A stretch of DNA of 64,000 nucleotides from Siphonodentalium dalli (taxonomy: Eukaryota > Mollusca > Scaphopoda > Gadilida > Siphonodentaliidae), in assembly GCA_032622095.1 (NCBI GenBank), contig CP136063.1, positions 114,038,723 through 114,102,722 on the forward strand, given 5' to 3'. Both the position numbers and the translations under genes were made by a program. Shown piece by piece: positions 24,261 through 35,395 of the stretch. The notes under the pieces are model-generated. The model searched no databases and was not told the origin of the DNA. It saw only the letters and a program-made list of their open reading frames with translations. The first letter of the stretch is position 1. Every line of letters starts with the position of its first letter.

Positions 24261-24470
24261 CCCTTTCATTACTGAATGGATTATCCCGATTAGTTAGAAA
24301 AGTATACACGTTTGAATGGTCCGCTATTCATTTTGAGGGATGTTCAAGAAATATAAGCAGATGAGATAACAGACAGATGGTCAGATAATACTATGGCATG
24401 ATTCCTATTTGTTGGCGAGAAATGTTGAGATAATAAGTTCAACAAATGGCCTTTTAATGGTATTTAAAGG
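24261..24470 (+). mobile_element. TTAA-site MITE, family A, right end decayed
   Basis: TTAA at 24257-24260, then CCCTTTCATTACTGAATGG. Internal AAAAGTATACAC, TTGGCGAGAAATGTT and AGATAATAAGTTCA match the other copies. The right terminus is diverged (TATTTAAAGG near 24461). Confidence 0.65.
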
Positions 24471-24477
24471 TACACGT

Positions 24478-24708
24478 CTAAGGGTATATGGTGAAGGAAG
24501 GGTTCACTAACGGTTTCCATCGCAACCAGCCGTCTTTTGATTCTATGAATTGAGCCAGGTCGAAATCATATATATCCCCAAAATCTGACGCAGTAGTTCT
24601 GACCTTTTGAGGCACGATACAGCTGGTGTCGTGGTGGGGCTGGAGGTCAACAACAACTGAGTATATGTCGTTTCTGGATCCCTCCAGACGTGAAAGTGTC
24701 AATGACAT
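24478..24708 (-). CDS. anonymous 76-codon ORF, possible exon relic
   Basis: Minus-strand frame directly beside the MITE, product containing VVVDLQPHHDTSCIVPQKV and FIESKDGWLRWKPLVNP. It is protein-like in composition, but I do not recognise a family and see no convincing splice sites. It ends in a stop at 24478. Chance frame, last exon or transposon relic are all possible. Confidence 0.15.
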   Translation of the reverse strand: MSLTLSRLEGSRNDIYSVVVDLQPHHDTSCIVPQKVRTTASDFGDIYDFDLAQFIESKDGWLRWKPLVNPSFTIYP

Positions 24709-24879
24709 TGTAGCTCAACTTGGAGAGGGATAATGTCACACATTGCAATCAATGGAGCGACAACGGATGCGGAAATTTTAGTCGTTTAAGTAATACTAAA
24801 TGTCAACCCGAAGAGCCATATGAAGTTTGGGTTTAATTGGACGAAAACTGTTGGCAGTAGGACATGCCGAAGTATTTAA

Positions 24880-25445
24880 ATTGTGATGCAAAAAGTAAAA
24901 TCATGCTGCTGCCGACAGCCATGTTTTTATTGAATATCTTCAAATTCGATAGTTGATCTTGAACATGCCTGTAAATTAAAAACAAACATATGTCCAATGA
25001 ATGTCAGTTGCATGGTGTACTGATGAATTCAAACGTGAAATCCAAAATGGCTGATAGCGGCCATGTTTAAATAAAAACAAATTGGGAAAATGTGTTGTCT
25101 CCCATCTAGTGGTCAACCCGACGATCCATGTACAGTAGTTAGTGACAATGGGATGAGGGATGTGTAGTTTATGTCGTAGGATTTAGTTATGCATAGAGTA
25201 ACATCCAAGATGGCCGCTGGCGTCCACGATTTTCAACTAATTTCGGAAAATGTTCGATGGCTCACATCCAGTGGTCATCCAGAAGAGCCATATGCAGTTT
25301 GGTGACGATTTGATGAAGGATGTCGTCTGTAATGTGTAACGGAAGGATTTAGTCATTCCAAGAGTGAAATCCAAATGGTCGCTGGCGTCCACGATTTTCA
25401 ACTAAATTCGATGGCTCCAATCTAGTAGTTACCAAAAAGTTCAAT
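24880..25445 (+). repeat. CCAAGATGGCCGC-family dispersed repeat
   Basis: Several submodules of the form AAATCCAAGATGGCCGCTGGC...CACGATTTTCAACTAA...CATCTAGTGGTCA. The last 130 bp (25312-25447) are about 95% identical to 31995-32125. The family recurs in reverse orientation at 33530-34140. It is noncoding. Confidence 0.8.
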
Positions 25446-26344
25446 ATATATATATATATATCTTTAATTCCTCCATAAATGAAGATAGGATATACACATG
25501 TAATTTAACTTGAACATACAAAAACATAGGAAGGATAACATAACATATATACATGTACACACTTAATGTATGTGAAAAACAAAACGAATATAGATATAAA
25601 CAGATCGGCCGGGCACACGAACAAGATAGAGACAGCGCCAGATACAGATAGAGACAGTGTGGGAAAATAGAATGAAATGAGTTAAGTTAGAGGAAAGTGG
25701 GGAGAAACAGAGAGGGGTTAACTGAAACCATATAATATGGCTTGGTATTGTACTACTTCGAGGTGTATATATATATATATGTATAGTCATCGTACTTCAT
25801 CATGACGTAAATTGGCCTATGGTTGGACACATTGATTGCATCATCATCCAGAATTTCGCAATGAAAAATAAGATCAGTGTCGTCTTTGTGTGGATGCCAA
25901 GATCGTAGCAAGGGAGTTACTCTGTGATCACACGTGAGGTGATTACTAGGGAGAACTGATTAGGTATACTTAATAAATAGAGCATGGCTTGGAGTGAACG
26001 TCGTGAACTACACAACCTCACTATGCACTATATCGGCGTATTTCACGACAAGTCATGCTATAATTATTATATTGTATCGAACAAATGCAGAAATTTTCAA
26101 CTTTTACTAAGTTCAGACAATTGATGTTAGCCTTACTGAAGCTTTAATTTGGATCAGCGGCGAAATAACAAGTAGTTTCAGAACAAAGTTTGATGTAGTG
26201 TTCGTTACTATTTTTAGTAGTCAAAACTACATATGCATAGTGCACGATGTGAGAGACTTGAAGGCGTAGTATACAACTACGACTAATAGAGTCGAGTAGC
26301 TAACCAATCGGAAAGCTTGATTTCAATTACAAAGTCACGTGAGA
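25446..26344. other. TA microsatellite then anonymous sequence
   Basis: A TA run at 25445-25461 interrupts the preceding repeat. GGATGCCAAGATCGTAGCAAG + GGAGTTACT near 25890 resembles 40784-40811 of the giant foldback element and may be the decayed left-arm edge of the element centred at 28 kb. Otherwise no gene. Confidence 0.45.
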
Positions 26345-29300
26345 TACAATATAGGGAGTTATTGTATGTCATGACTTATGTGAATAGGTATACAATGAGT
26401 GACTATATGGTTATGAGTGGGTTGGCCATTGTAAGATGCATCTAGGTATACAGGGAGAGGTCATGATCCGGTGTGAGTTGAATCGGTATGCACGGAGTGA
26501 CTATGGTGTATGATTGTGTATATCCAGTACGGGTGCACCAGGTGTGCCTGTATGGGCATTGGTTATGGTGTATGGATATAGCTACATGGTCATCTATGTG
26601 TTGATTATGTATATATGGAGTGACTGTAAGGTCGTGGGTGGGATGTACATGATTGTGTTGTCTGTATGATCATGGATGGGGTGTGTGGATAAATAGGGTA
26701 ATGTGTATAGGTATACATGGAATGACTGTACGGTCATGATTGAATATGAATATCTGGAGTAAGCTGGGTGGACATTATCGAGCGTGTGGGTATATAGGGA
26801 GTGTCCTTGTGGTAACGGGTGGGATGTATATTTATATATCTCGTGGATGTATTATCATTGGTGGGTGTATATAGATTAGCAGTATTATCATGGATGGCGT
26901 GTATGATTATACAGTGAATTGCTGAATTGTCATGTGTGAGGTGTATATGCAAGTATGGATTGTTTGAGTGGTCGTGTGTATATCTGGAAGGGCTGAATGG
27001 CCATTGGAGTGAATTTATGGTCTACGATGGGCTGCATATGTATATCGAGTGGTTATATGACTATGTGTGCCGATTATGTATACAGGTAGTGACTGTGTGG
27101 TCAATTGTGAGATGAGTACATGTAGGTATACAAGTAGTGACTGTATGACCATAAATGTACTGAACATCTATACATGGGTGACTAAATGGTCATGTGTCAG
27201 GCATATGAGTATACCTGGTGTTCCTGTTTGGTGACTCGTGGCGGTATGGTCATGTGTAGGTTATACCAGTATACACATGTGTTGCTTTATTGTCATGGGC
27301 GAGGGATATGTGTATATAGCGAGTGGCTATATGGCCATGGATAAGGTGCATATAATACATACATGGAGTGACTATACTGACATGGCTGGGGTGTATTAGT
27401 ATATCTTGAGTGACTATGTGGCTATGGTGTGACAAATAAGAGATACAGGGAGTGACATGGCCAATGTTGAGGTGAATATGTATACAAGGGTTGACCATGG
27501 TCGTGTATGCATGTTTTATGAATAGGTACAGACGGGGTGACTATGTGGATAATATGGCCATAGGTCAGGTGAAGGAGTATACCAGGTGCCATGGTGAGGG
27601 TATGTGTATGAAGCGAGTGGCTATATGGCCATTGGTGAGTTGCATATGTATACCAAGAGTGACTTTATGGACATTGTTGTGGTGTTGATGTATATGTTGA
27701 TTGTCTATTTGACCATGTGTTTGGAGAATATGTATACAAGGGATGCCTTATGGGCAATGGTGAGATGAATGGGTATACAAGGAGTGACTATATGGTTATG
27801 GGTCATGTTTAGGAGTATATCCGATGTGCCTGTATTGTGACGCATGGATGTAAGGTCATCCGTGGTCATGGGTCAGGTGTACATGTATCCAGTGGGTCAC
27901 TATATTGTTATGTCTGTGGTGTTTATGTATATATGTAATGACTGTGTGATAATGGGTGGCTATCGCTTTCCGCGCTTAACATCCCCATGTACATAAACAC
28001 CATCAAGATGGATAACTCTCTGAGATTACCTCTCCATTGATTAACATATCCTTGAGTTATTGTGGAAAGCTATAGCCACCCAAGGTACACATGTACAACC
28101 CACCCATTACCTCAGTCACTCCATATGTACATAAACACAACACAAATGACAACATAGTCACCCACTTTATACACGTACACCTGATAATACAGCCATACTT
28201 GGTTATACACGTACATACCACAAATGACGATACAGCCACGAGTCACCATGTATGAACACCAGGTATACACCTACACCGACACATGTCCATATAGTCACTC
28301 TATGTATACATATTCACTACATTCACGATCATACAGTCACTCAGTGTATACCTATTCACCTCACCATGGGCCATACAGCCACTACATGTATACCTATTCG
28401 CCATATCCATGACCATAGAGTCAATCCATGTATACATATGCACATCACCAATGGTGAGCCCTTCCAGATATCTAATACCATCACATACGACCACTCATAA
28501 GTTCCACACTTCCCATCCTCATACACGCCATCCATGATCATACATCTACTCCCCATACACCACCAATGATAACACATCCAAAACATATATAAATATACGT
28601 CCCACCGTTACCAACAGGGCACTCCCTATATACTCACACATCATTCATGACCATACAATAACTCGTTGTATACCTATTATCCTCATCTATGATCTTAGAG
28701 TAACTCCATGGCTGCCATCTTGGCATCCACCCTGTATCCAGCTAATAATTTTTATCACAATGGTCCAGACTACCCATATCTCATGGTTCATCTCAGTTCC
28801 GTTTCAAAGTTCTGCCCATTTCCTTTCAATAATATGGCAAGAATCACAAAAGAGGTTCTCCGAAAAATTCCATACTGCAACTTTAAAATGAATTTGTTAT
28901 GCCCCATACGGAACTAGGACAAACAAAATAGAACATAGTTGTCAGTTAATTAACTAACACATATAATAACCAAGTGAGTCACAATTTGCTACCTTTTCGG
29001 ATAACGCAGAGAATAATGTTCGGGATATGTGTAAAAAAATTAATTTTTACAAATTTTGTTGCCATTTTGGAAGCCATCTTGAGCAATTTAGTCTATAAAC
29101 ATCGTAGTGTGACACATTTAAGATAGCTCAAAACAATAAACACCTTTCATACCAAAGGTAGTTGCATTTTACTTGAAAAAATGGTCGAACCCTGAAAAGT
29201 GAATTTTTGCCGATATTTATGTCAAGTTTGTGAGAGAAAAATCCAATATATCTAGTGATGTCAGTGGTGAAAAAATGACACATGGTGCATCAGACATGTT

Positions 29301-29420
29301 AGTATTCAATGTATATAATACATATTAGCCAATTGTAGACATCAACCACAACTTGTAAGCGAATGCAGTACACCCTGGGGCAATATTTACCATTTTCCAT
29401 ATTTTGGCGGCCATTTTGGC
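26345..29420 (-). mobile_element. degraded giant foldback element with inverted 42-bp minisatellite arms
   Basis: About 26345-27960 is a diverged array (units with GTATACA...GTGACTATATGGTCATGG), and 28085-28715 is the same array in reverse complement with a clear 42-bp period (TATACCTATTCACCTCACCA...). Between them is an approximately 120-bp core bounded by GGGTGGCTATCGCTTTCC (left) and its near complement (right). 28716-29420 matches the unique right arm of the 39412-44258 element (CTCAGTTCCGTTTCAAAGTT onwards). The matching unique left arm is lost or unrecognisable. Relative to its core sequence, this copy lies in the opposite orientation to the 42-kb copy. Small frames with YTYSPHHGPYSHYM-type periodicity are products of the 42-bp period. 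Confidence 0.8.
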
Positions 29421-30078
29421 AGCCATTTTGAGCCAAGGTAAGATTTTTGGTTCCCGAGAGTTGGAATATTCATAGGTAATGATATGCCTCACTTACATTA
29501 CAATGTTCTTTTCATTTCTTGTTGAAATATGACTAGAATCCCAATTTTTTTTGTAAAATTTTATACCGCGTTCTGTAAAATCGAATTTTTGAGGGATCAG
29601 ATGGGGCTAGGAGCTCAATAATTGCATATTTAATTGCGCCAATGATCATTTAATATACAAAACACAAAATAAAGTCATATTACTCAACTAGTTCCAAACA
29701 GCATGAATTGATCTAGAAGATATTTGTGAAAAAATGTCCTATTTTCAACTTCCGGCGACCATTTTGGCGGCCATCTTGGATGGTGAGTTTCAATTTTGGC
29801 TCATAAAAGTGTCATTATGTCTTAGCTTTACGAAAATATATACATTTGTATACATTATACTTGATTTTCCCGCTATAATTTGCATAAAACTGATAAATAA
29901 AACAAATCGTCTTTTTAGGGGGTGTTCTACTTCCGGTCAATTTTTTTCCAAGTTCCACTCTGAAAAGCTGGAACCAGCTAGATTCTCATTTAGAATATGT
30001 TAAACTACATCTGTGCCGATTTTGGTGCTTCTATCAAAAAGTGAACGATTTTTATGTTCCCCCCCCCCCCCCCCACCA
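29421..30078. other. GGCGGCCATTTTGG-containing AT-rich repeat, C14 run
   Basis: Contains GGCGGCCATTTTGG at 29407 and a related block at 29757-29782, and a 14-bp C run near 30060. No gene. Confidence 0.4.
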
Positions 30079-30274
30079 CTATAAAAGAATACCAGTCGCG
30101 TTCCATGTGCCAAGAGAAAGCATTGGGTGGATCAAGATACTTCGCGCCAGTGGAAAATTATATCTTTGAGCCACCATAGGAAGCTCATCCTTCTTTGATA
30201 AATACTGAATATGTGAGACACAGAATAATAGCGACAAAATAAATATCAAATACATGAAAGTAACCATTCTGCAG

Positions 30275-30522
30275 TTATTTGCCTTCATGTCTCGCTGAGG
30301 AATGCGAAACCGTTAAAAGAGAGATAACTCCATTCTGTAAAGGAGTTAACTGGAGTACTGTCCCGTTTGTGGATGTGTACACTTGATGTGCGACACACTC
30401 TTTGCATTGAATGTCGTCGGGCCAAAAGTGAGGTTCCAGAACGTCACCTACGTTATCTACGCACACATTGATTCTTGCCGAGGTGTAACTAGAACGTCGT
30501 GTCCTGAAAATTCGGATGATGG
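30275..30522 (-). CDS. possible terminal exon of unknown gene
   Basis: On the minus strand the frame is preceded by CCGAATTTTCAG/GACACG, a good acceptor sequence. It stays open for about 80 codons to a stop at 30275, with INVCVDNVGDVLEPHFWPDD, IQCKECVAH and STNGTVLQLTPLQNG visible. It has two close Cys pairs and an N-glycosylation-type NGT. I do not recognise the family. A second overlapping frame (30079-30288) starts with a hydrophobic, signal-peptide-like segment (LIFILSLLFCVSH); both cannot be equally real. Confidence is low because no partner exons were found. Confidence 0.25.
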
Positions 30523-30579
30523 TGTAAGGAATGTCATACTTTTCCAAATAGGAATTCAAAACATTATAATCACAATATA

Positions 30580-31200
30580 ATGGCAGGTAATATAGTAACG
30601 AAGAGACGAGCTGTCTTCATGGGATTATCATGCTTTTTATGCATAAATGTCCGATTGCATCAAGAGGTGGGTGGGTGATCAAAGCCACCAACAAGCAATT
30701 TTTTCCGCAACTAAAAATAAAATTCCTGCTTGTTTTTTTGGTGTTTTGGCAATGAGTTGGGCTTCAAAACCACTTTGAATGAGAGAAATAATGTAATTCT
30801 AACTGGTAAACTGACTGCAGGCAGTTATCGTGTTGTATTTTGTTGCAAATTTTGAAATCCAAGATGGCCGCTGGCAGCCATGTTTTTTTGGCCGAATGAC
30901 CTCAAAATGACTCATTCCTATTTACATGTCCGTGTTAACATCCATGGTAAATAGTATACACAGAAATTCATATACAGCTGTTTACAGTGAATTTCCCCCC
31001 GCAAATCTCTGTTTTAGTGTTAAAAGGGGGGTGGGTGTCAAAAAATGGTCGGAAAAAACTGCCGAAAACGGAAAAAAAATTGGCGGTGGGGGTGGGTGGG
31101 TACAAAAAATGATCGAAAGTGAAAAAATGCCATACGTGCCTGAAAAAAAAAATCTGACCCCCCCCCCCCCCTTAAGCGTTGATGATACGAATAATGAGTA
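30580..31200. other. no gene seen; G/C homopolymer runs
   Basis: Holds a CCAAGATGGCCGCTGGCAGCC block at 30850, A-rich runs and a 12-bp C run near 31160. The open frames here are homopolymer-driven. Confidence 0.4.
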
Positions 31201-31204
31201 CGAT

Positions 31205-31960
31205 CACTGATGTCAGATGCACGTCGTCGTCTATCAAAGTTTTCCTCAGGTTTACTTGTATTGCTGGGGCGATATTTTGTGGCAGTGCCCCTTGATTCAC
31301 CAGGGGAATCTCCAACAGTGATGTCTTTCAAGTGTAATTCGTCACAATAAGCTGTCTTTGAGGCTGTTTCCTTTACTGAAATAGGCGATGATTTCGAGGA
31401 TGGCCGAGAAGTAGGTGATTTTCCATCAAAAGTGTTGTTTGCAGAGGAGTCACAAAATTGCAAGATGCCACGGGAGATGTCAGATTGACAATGGTTTATA
31501 TACAGCAAAGAATTCATTCATTTTATTAAACGTTTTTGTACTTAAAACATCGACGGCCTTTTCCGTGAATTTTATAAATTCCTTTGTTGCTTACTGTGTA
31601 GCTCTATCCGTAGGTGTAAGTTTGTTCTTCATTGTGTCACTGAGTGAAGCAATCGATCCAGATTGGCTAGCTATTTTCCTGTCTAGCTCATTACACCTTA
31701 TCTCAAGCTCTGTTACATCATTGGATACATATGTTTGTAATCACGCTTATTGCACATTTTAAAATCGATCAAATCAGATGAAATTCCATTTGCGAATCTA
31801 TAATGTTCATCATATATTTCAAAAATGTTATTGACTTTAGTTTCAAGAGTTTCCACACGAGTCACAAGAGCATGGATCGACGAGACCTTCCATTATTGAC
31901 AACAAAGAACTAAGGTGAAAACTGCGATCAGTTGTCACGATGTGTTGTTGATATCTTCAC
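31205..31960 (-). pseudogene. frameshifted coiled-coil ORF relic
   Basis: Reading the minus strand from about 31960 down gives LVTRVETLETKVNNIFEIYD, then after a frame change NDVTELEIRCNELDRKIASQ and SIASLSDTMKNKLTP, then a stop, then ATKEFIKFTEKAVDVLSTKT. After another frame change a Ser/Thr/Pro-rich stretch follows (KSPTSRPSSKSSPISVKE), ending in a basic RRRRASDISD segment near 31205. The heptad-like Leu/Val spacing in two blocks argues for a coiled coil followed by a disordered, basic tail. That layout occurs in ORF1/gag-like proteins of retroelements, but I cannot assign a family. At least two frame changes and one internal stop show it is dead. The plus-strand 115-codon frame at 31415-31762 is its shadow. 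Confidence 0.5.
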
Positions 31961-31979
31961 GCTGGAGTAATTACGTTAA

Positions 31980-32560
31980 ACAGTCAGTTGCATGAGGGAT
32001 GTCGTCTGTAATGTGTAACGGACGGATTTAGTCATTCCAAGAGTGAAATCCAAGATGGTCTCTGACGTCCACGATTTTCAACTAAATTCGATGGCTCCCA
32101 TCTAGTAGTTACCAAAAAGATCAATATGAAGTTGACAATCGGATGAGTGGTGTGATCTGTAGGCTGTGTCAAAGATTTAGTCATGCAAAGAGTAAAATCC
32201 AGAATAGCTTCCGTCAGCCATGTTTGTTCATCGAAAATCATTCATGTTCGATAGTTTCTATCTAGAAGTGATCCTAAACATGCCTATTCATTAAAAAAAA
32301 AATTACGTTAAAAGCTGGCTACATGGTGTGCCGATAGCTTCAAATTTGAAATTGGTTGTTGGTGGCCATGTTGATGGCCCCATCTATGTGTCACCCGAAA
32401 GATCAAAATGAAGTTTGGTGACAATCGGATGAGTGATGTGGTCTCTAAGCTGTGCAAAAGATTTAGTCATGCAAAGAAAAAATCCATAATGGCTGCCGGC
32501 CGCCATGTTTCTTTCATCTAAATAATTTTAAGTTCGATAGCTTCCATCTATATACTTTGT
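31980..32560 (+). repeat. CCAAGATGGCCGC-family dispersed repeat
   Basis: Direct-orientation relative of 24880-25445, with near identity over 31995-32125. Three submodules of about 150-160 bp can be recognised from GAAGTT(T)GGTGACAATCGGATGA and AAGAGTAAAATCC words. Confidence 0.8.
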
Positions 32561-33529
32561 CAAGTTGAGCTTACAAATCTTCTCTGCCAAAATACTCTAT
32601 TCCACATTTAATGTTGTATATGCGAGAGAAGAGTGGTGTATGGCCCGGTGTTTAGTATGGAGAATGAGCGGTTATAAATGTCTTTATTGATGACGTGATG
32701 TTTGTCACACATCTGGTAAATAACAAATGAAACCCGTTGTTCTAATGATACTAAAATATGTGTCCCATCATTTATGTAAACTTGCCTATTACTATGGCAA
32801 TCGAAATTCAAATGTACAATAATGGTGTTTTGGCAATACTCGGTGTTTACAAGGGTCGTCGTGTGTTCCAATTGGCGTTTTGGTATGTTGCTTCAATTCT
32901 TCCAACGTCTCGTGTTCATGGTTGCTTTTTTGCATCTAATGAATGTCCAATCCATCAACCCGTTGCAACACAAAAGGCACGAACGTCTCGCTGTGGTTTT
33001 AGGGTATGCATTTGTGGCAAGGAATTAATTTGTCTGCATCTTTTGAATATTGTTTACTAACAACCAATTATTTTCCACAGGCGACAGTGTTAACTGTAAA
33101 TCCAACCGGCGAAGGGTTATAAGCCTATTTGAACTTCAAGCGGACAAATATCAGTTAGAACGCCATCCGATGCAATGTTGGTGATAACAAACGCGCTATT
33201 TTCCGTATGTTTTCTTATAAATTAAAACTTTGCATTTCCAAAACTAACCCACGTATAGTCCAAGACTGCTCGTACGGGTTGCGAGATGGTGTAAAACAGC
33301 ATCTCACTATCCCATTATCCCAATATCTTAGCTGGTTTACGAGCAGACTTGTACTAGCCCACTTGCTACACACAAATCAGAAGAATACAAATATCCAGAA
33401 CCCTTCCACAACTTCGGGACCCCTCTAAGGTAATCAGCCAATCAGCCGCTCGAGTCAATTTTAATCAACTTTACTTTGTAAAGTTTGAACTAGTGTCATT
33501 GGTTGGCGTCTGTCATCCGTGCGTGCGTC
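32561..33529. other. no gene established
   Basis: Several overlapping frames of 68-100 codons on both strands (32608-33060) without motifs. None is supported. Confidence 0.35.
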
Positions 33530-34140
33530 CGTGACCTCTAGATGGGAGCCATTTTTTTCCGAAATTAAAAAACATGGCCGCCAGCAGCCATTTTTGATTT
33601 CAAACTAGAATTCATCGGCACACCATGCAGTCAGCATTTATTAGAGAAGTGTTTTGACAATTTACAGGCATGATTAGGATCACCTCTAGATGGGAGCTAT
33701 CGAATATTAGCGAATTTTCGATGAAAAACATGGCCGCCGGCAGCCATCTTGAATATTAAACGTTGCATGACTAAATCATTTGGCACACACAACAGACCAC
33801 ATCCCTCATCTAATCGCCACCAAACTGCATATGGATCTTAGAGTGACCTCTAGATGGAGAAATGAATTATTTCTGAAACTCGTTAAAACCATGGCCGCCA
33901 GAAGCCATCTTGCATTTCAATTTTGAATCCAGCACCATGCAGCTCGCATGTATCTAAGAAATGTTTCGTAAATTTACAGACATGATGAGGATCACCTCTA
34001 GATGAGAGCTATCGAATTTGTAGGATTTTCGATTAAAAAACATGGCCGCCGGCAGCCGTCTTGTATTTTACTCTTTGCACGACTATATCAATTGGCACAC
34101 TACTGACCACATCCCTTGTCCGATCATCACACAACTGTAT
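33530..34140 (-). repeat. CCAAGATGGCCGC-family repeat, reverse orientation, four units
   Basis: ACCTCTAGATGGGAGC(C/T)AT-type blocks occur at about 33533, 33685, 33845 and 33997, each followed by AAACATGGCCGCC(A/G)GCAGCC. The spacing is about 155 bp. The units are the reverse complement of those at 24.9-25.4 and 32.0-32.5 kb. Confidence 0.85.
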
Positions 34141-34204
34141 ATATGCATCTTCAGGGTGATCTAATGAAATAGCTATATATAAGCCAACCTGGGTGACATG
34201 TGTG

Positions 34205-35395
34205 AGGGAGCGGGATATTTTTAGGGGGTATTTGGGGCGGGCCACCCACCCATGCCGTCAAATCGGCCGAAATCCTTACCGTTCTCGAAATTGCTCCATA
34301 CCCCATGTTCACCCCTCGTGGTGTACCCCCCCCCCCCCCCACCGGGTGGCGGGTGGGGGTCGGGGTGTTTCTAGGTGGTATTTGGGGCCACCCACCCATG
34401 CCGTCAAATCGGTCGAAATCCTTACCGTTCTCGAAAATGGTATATGTACCCCGTTTTCACCCCCTCGGGGTGGCACCCCGAGGTGATGGGTGGGGGTCCG
34501 GGTGTTTCTAGATGGTATTTGTGGCGGGCCACCCACCCATGCCGTCAAATCGGTCGAAATCCTTACCGTTCTCGAAAATGGTCCGTACCCATTTTCACCC
34601 CCTCGGGGTGGCACCCCCGGGGGTGATGGGTGGGGGGGGGGTCGGGGTGTTTCTATGTGGTATTTGTGGCGGGCCACCCACCCATGCCGTCAAATCGGTA
34701 GAAATCATTACCATTCTCGAAAATGGTCCGTACCCCGTTTTCACCCCCTCGGGGTGGCACCCCCGAGGTGATGGGTGGGGGTCGGGGTGTTTCTATGTGG
34801 TATTTGTGGCGGGCCACCCACCCATGCCGTCAAATCGGTCGAAATCCTTACCGTTCTCGAAAATGGTCCGTACCCCGTTTTCACCCCCTCGGGGTGGCAC
34901 CCCCGGGGGTGATGGGTAGGGGTGTTTCTATGTGGTATTTGTGTCGGGCCACCCACCCATGCCGTCAAATCGATCGAAATCCTTACCGTTCTCGAAAATG
35001 GTCCGTACCCCATTTTCACCCCTCGGGGTAGCACCCCCCGGGGGTGATGGGTAGGGGTAGGGTGTTTCTAGGTGGTATTTGTGGCGGGCACCCACCCATG
35101 CCGTCAAATCGGTCGAAATCCTTACCGTTCTCGAAAATGGTCCGTACCCCGTTTTCACCCCCTCGGGGTGGCACCCCCGGGGGTGATGGGTAGGGGTGTT
35201 TCTATGTGGTATTTGTGTCGGGCCACCCACCCATGCCGTCAAATCGATCGAAATCCTTACCGTTCTCGAAAATGGTCCGTACCCCATTTTCACCCCTCGG
35301 GGTAGCACCCCCCGGGGGTGATGGGTAGGGGGTAGGGTGTTTCTAGGTGGTATTTGGGGCGGGCCACCAACCCATGCCGTCAAGTCGGCCGAAAG
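34205..35395. repeat. 141-bp GC-rich satellite, nine units
   Basis: ATGCCGTCAAATCGG occurs at about 34251, 34399, 34540, 34685, 34827, 34968, 35098, 35236 and 35373 (last one variant). Each unit carries CCACCCACCC, TTACCGTTCTCGAAAATGG and a hairpin-prone CCCCTCGGGGTGGCACCCCC + GGGGGTGATGGG. Because most units are close to a multiple of three, frames of up to 200 codons stay open on both strands. The repetitiveness and two-strand openness argue against coding. Confidence 0.95.

Noticed and set aside
28224-28500. Tyr/Ser/His-rich repeated peptides (YTYSPHHGPYSHYM type)
   Set aside because: A product of the 42-bp period of the minisatellite; frames break within a few units and both arms behave alike.
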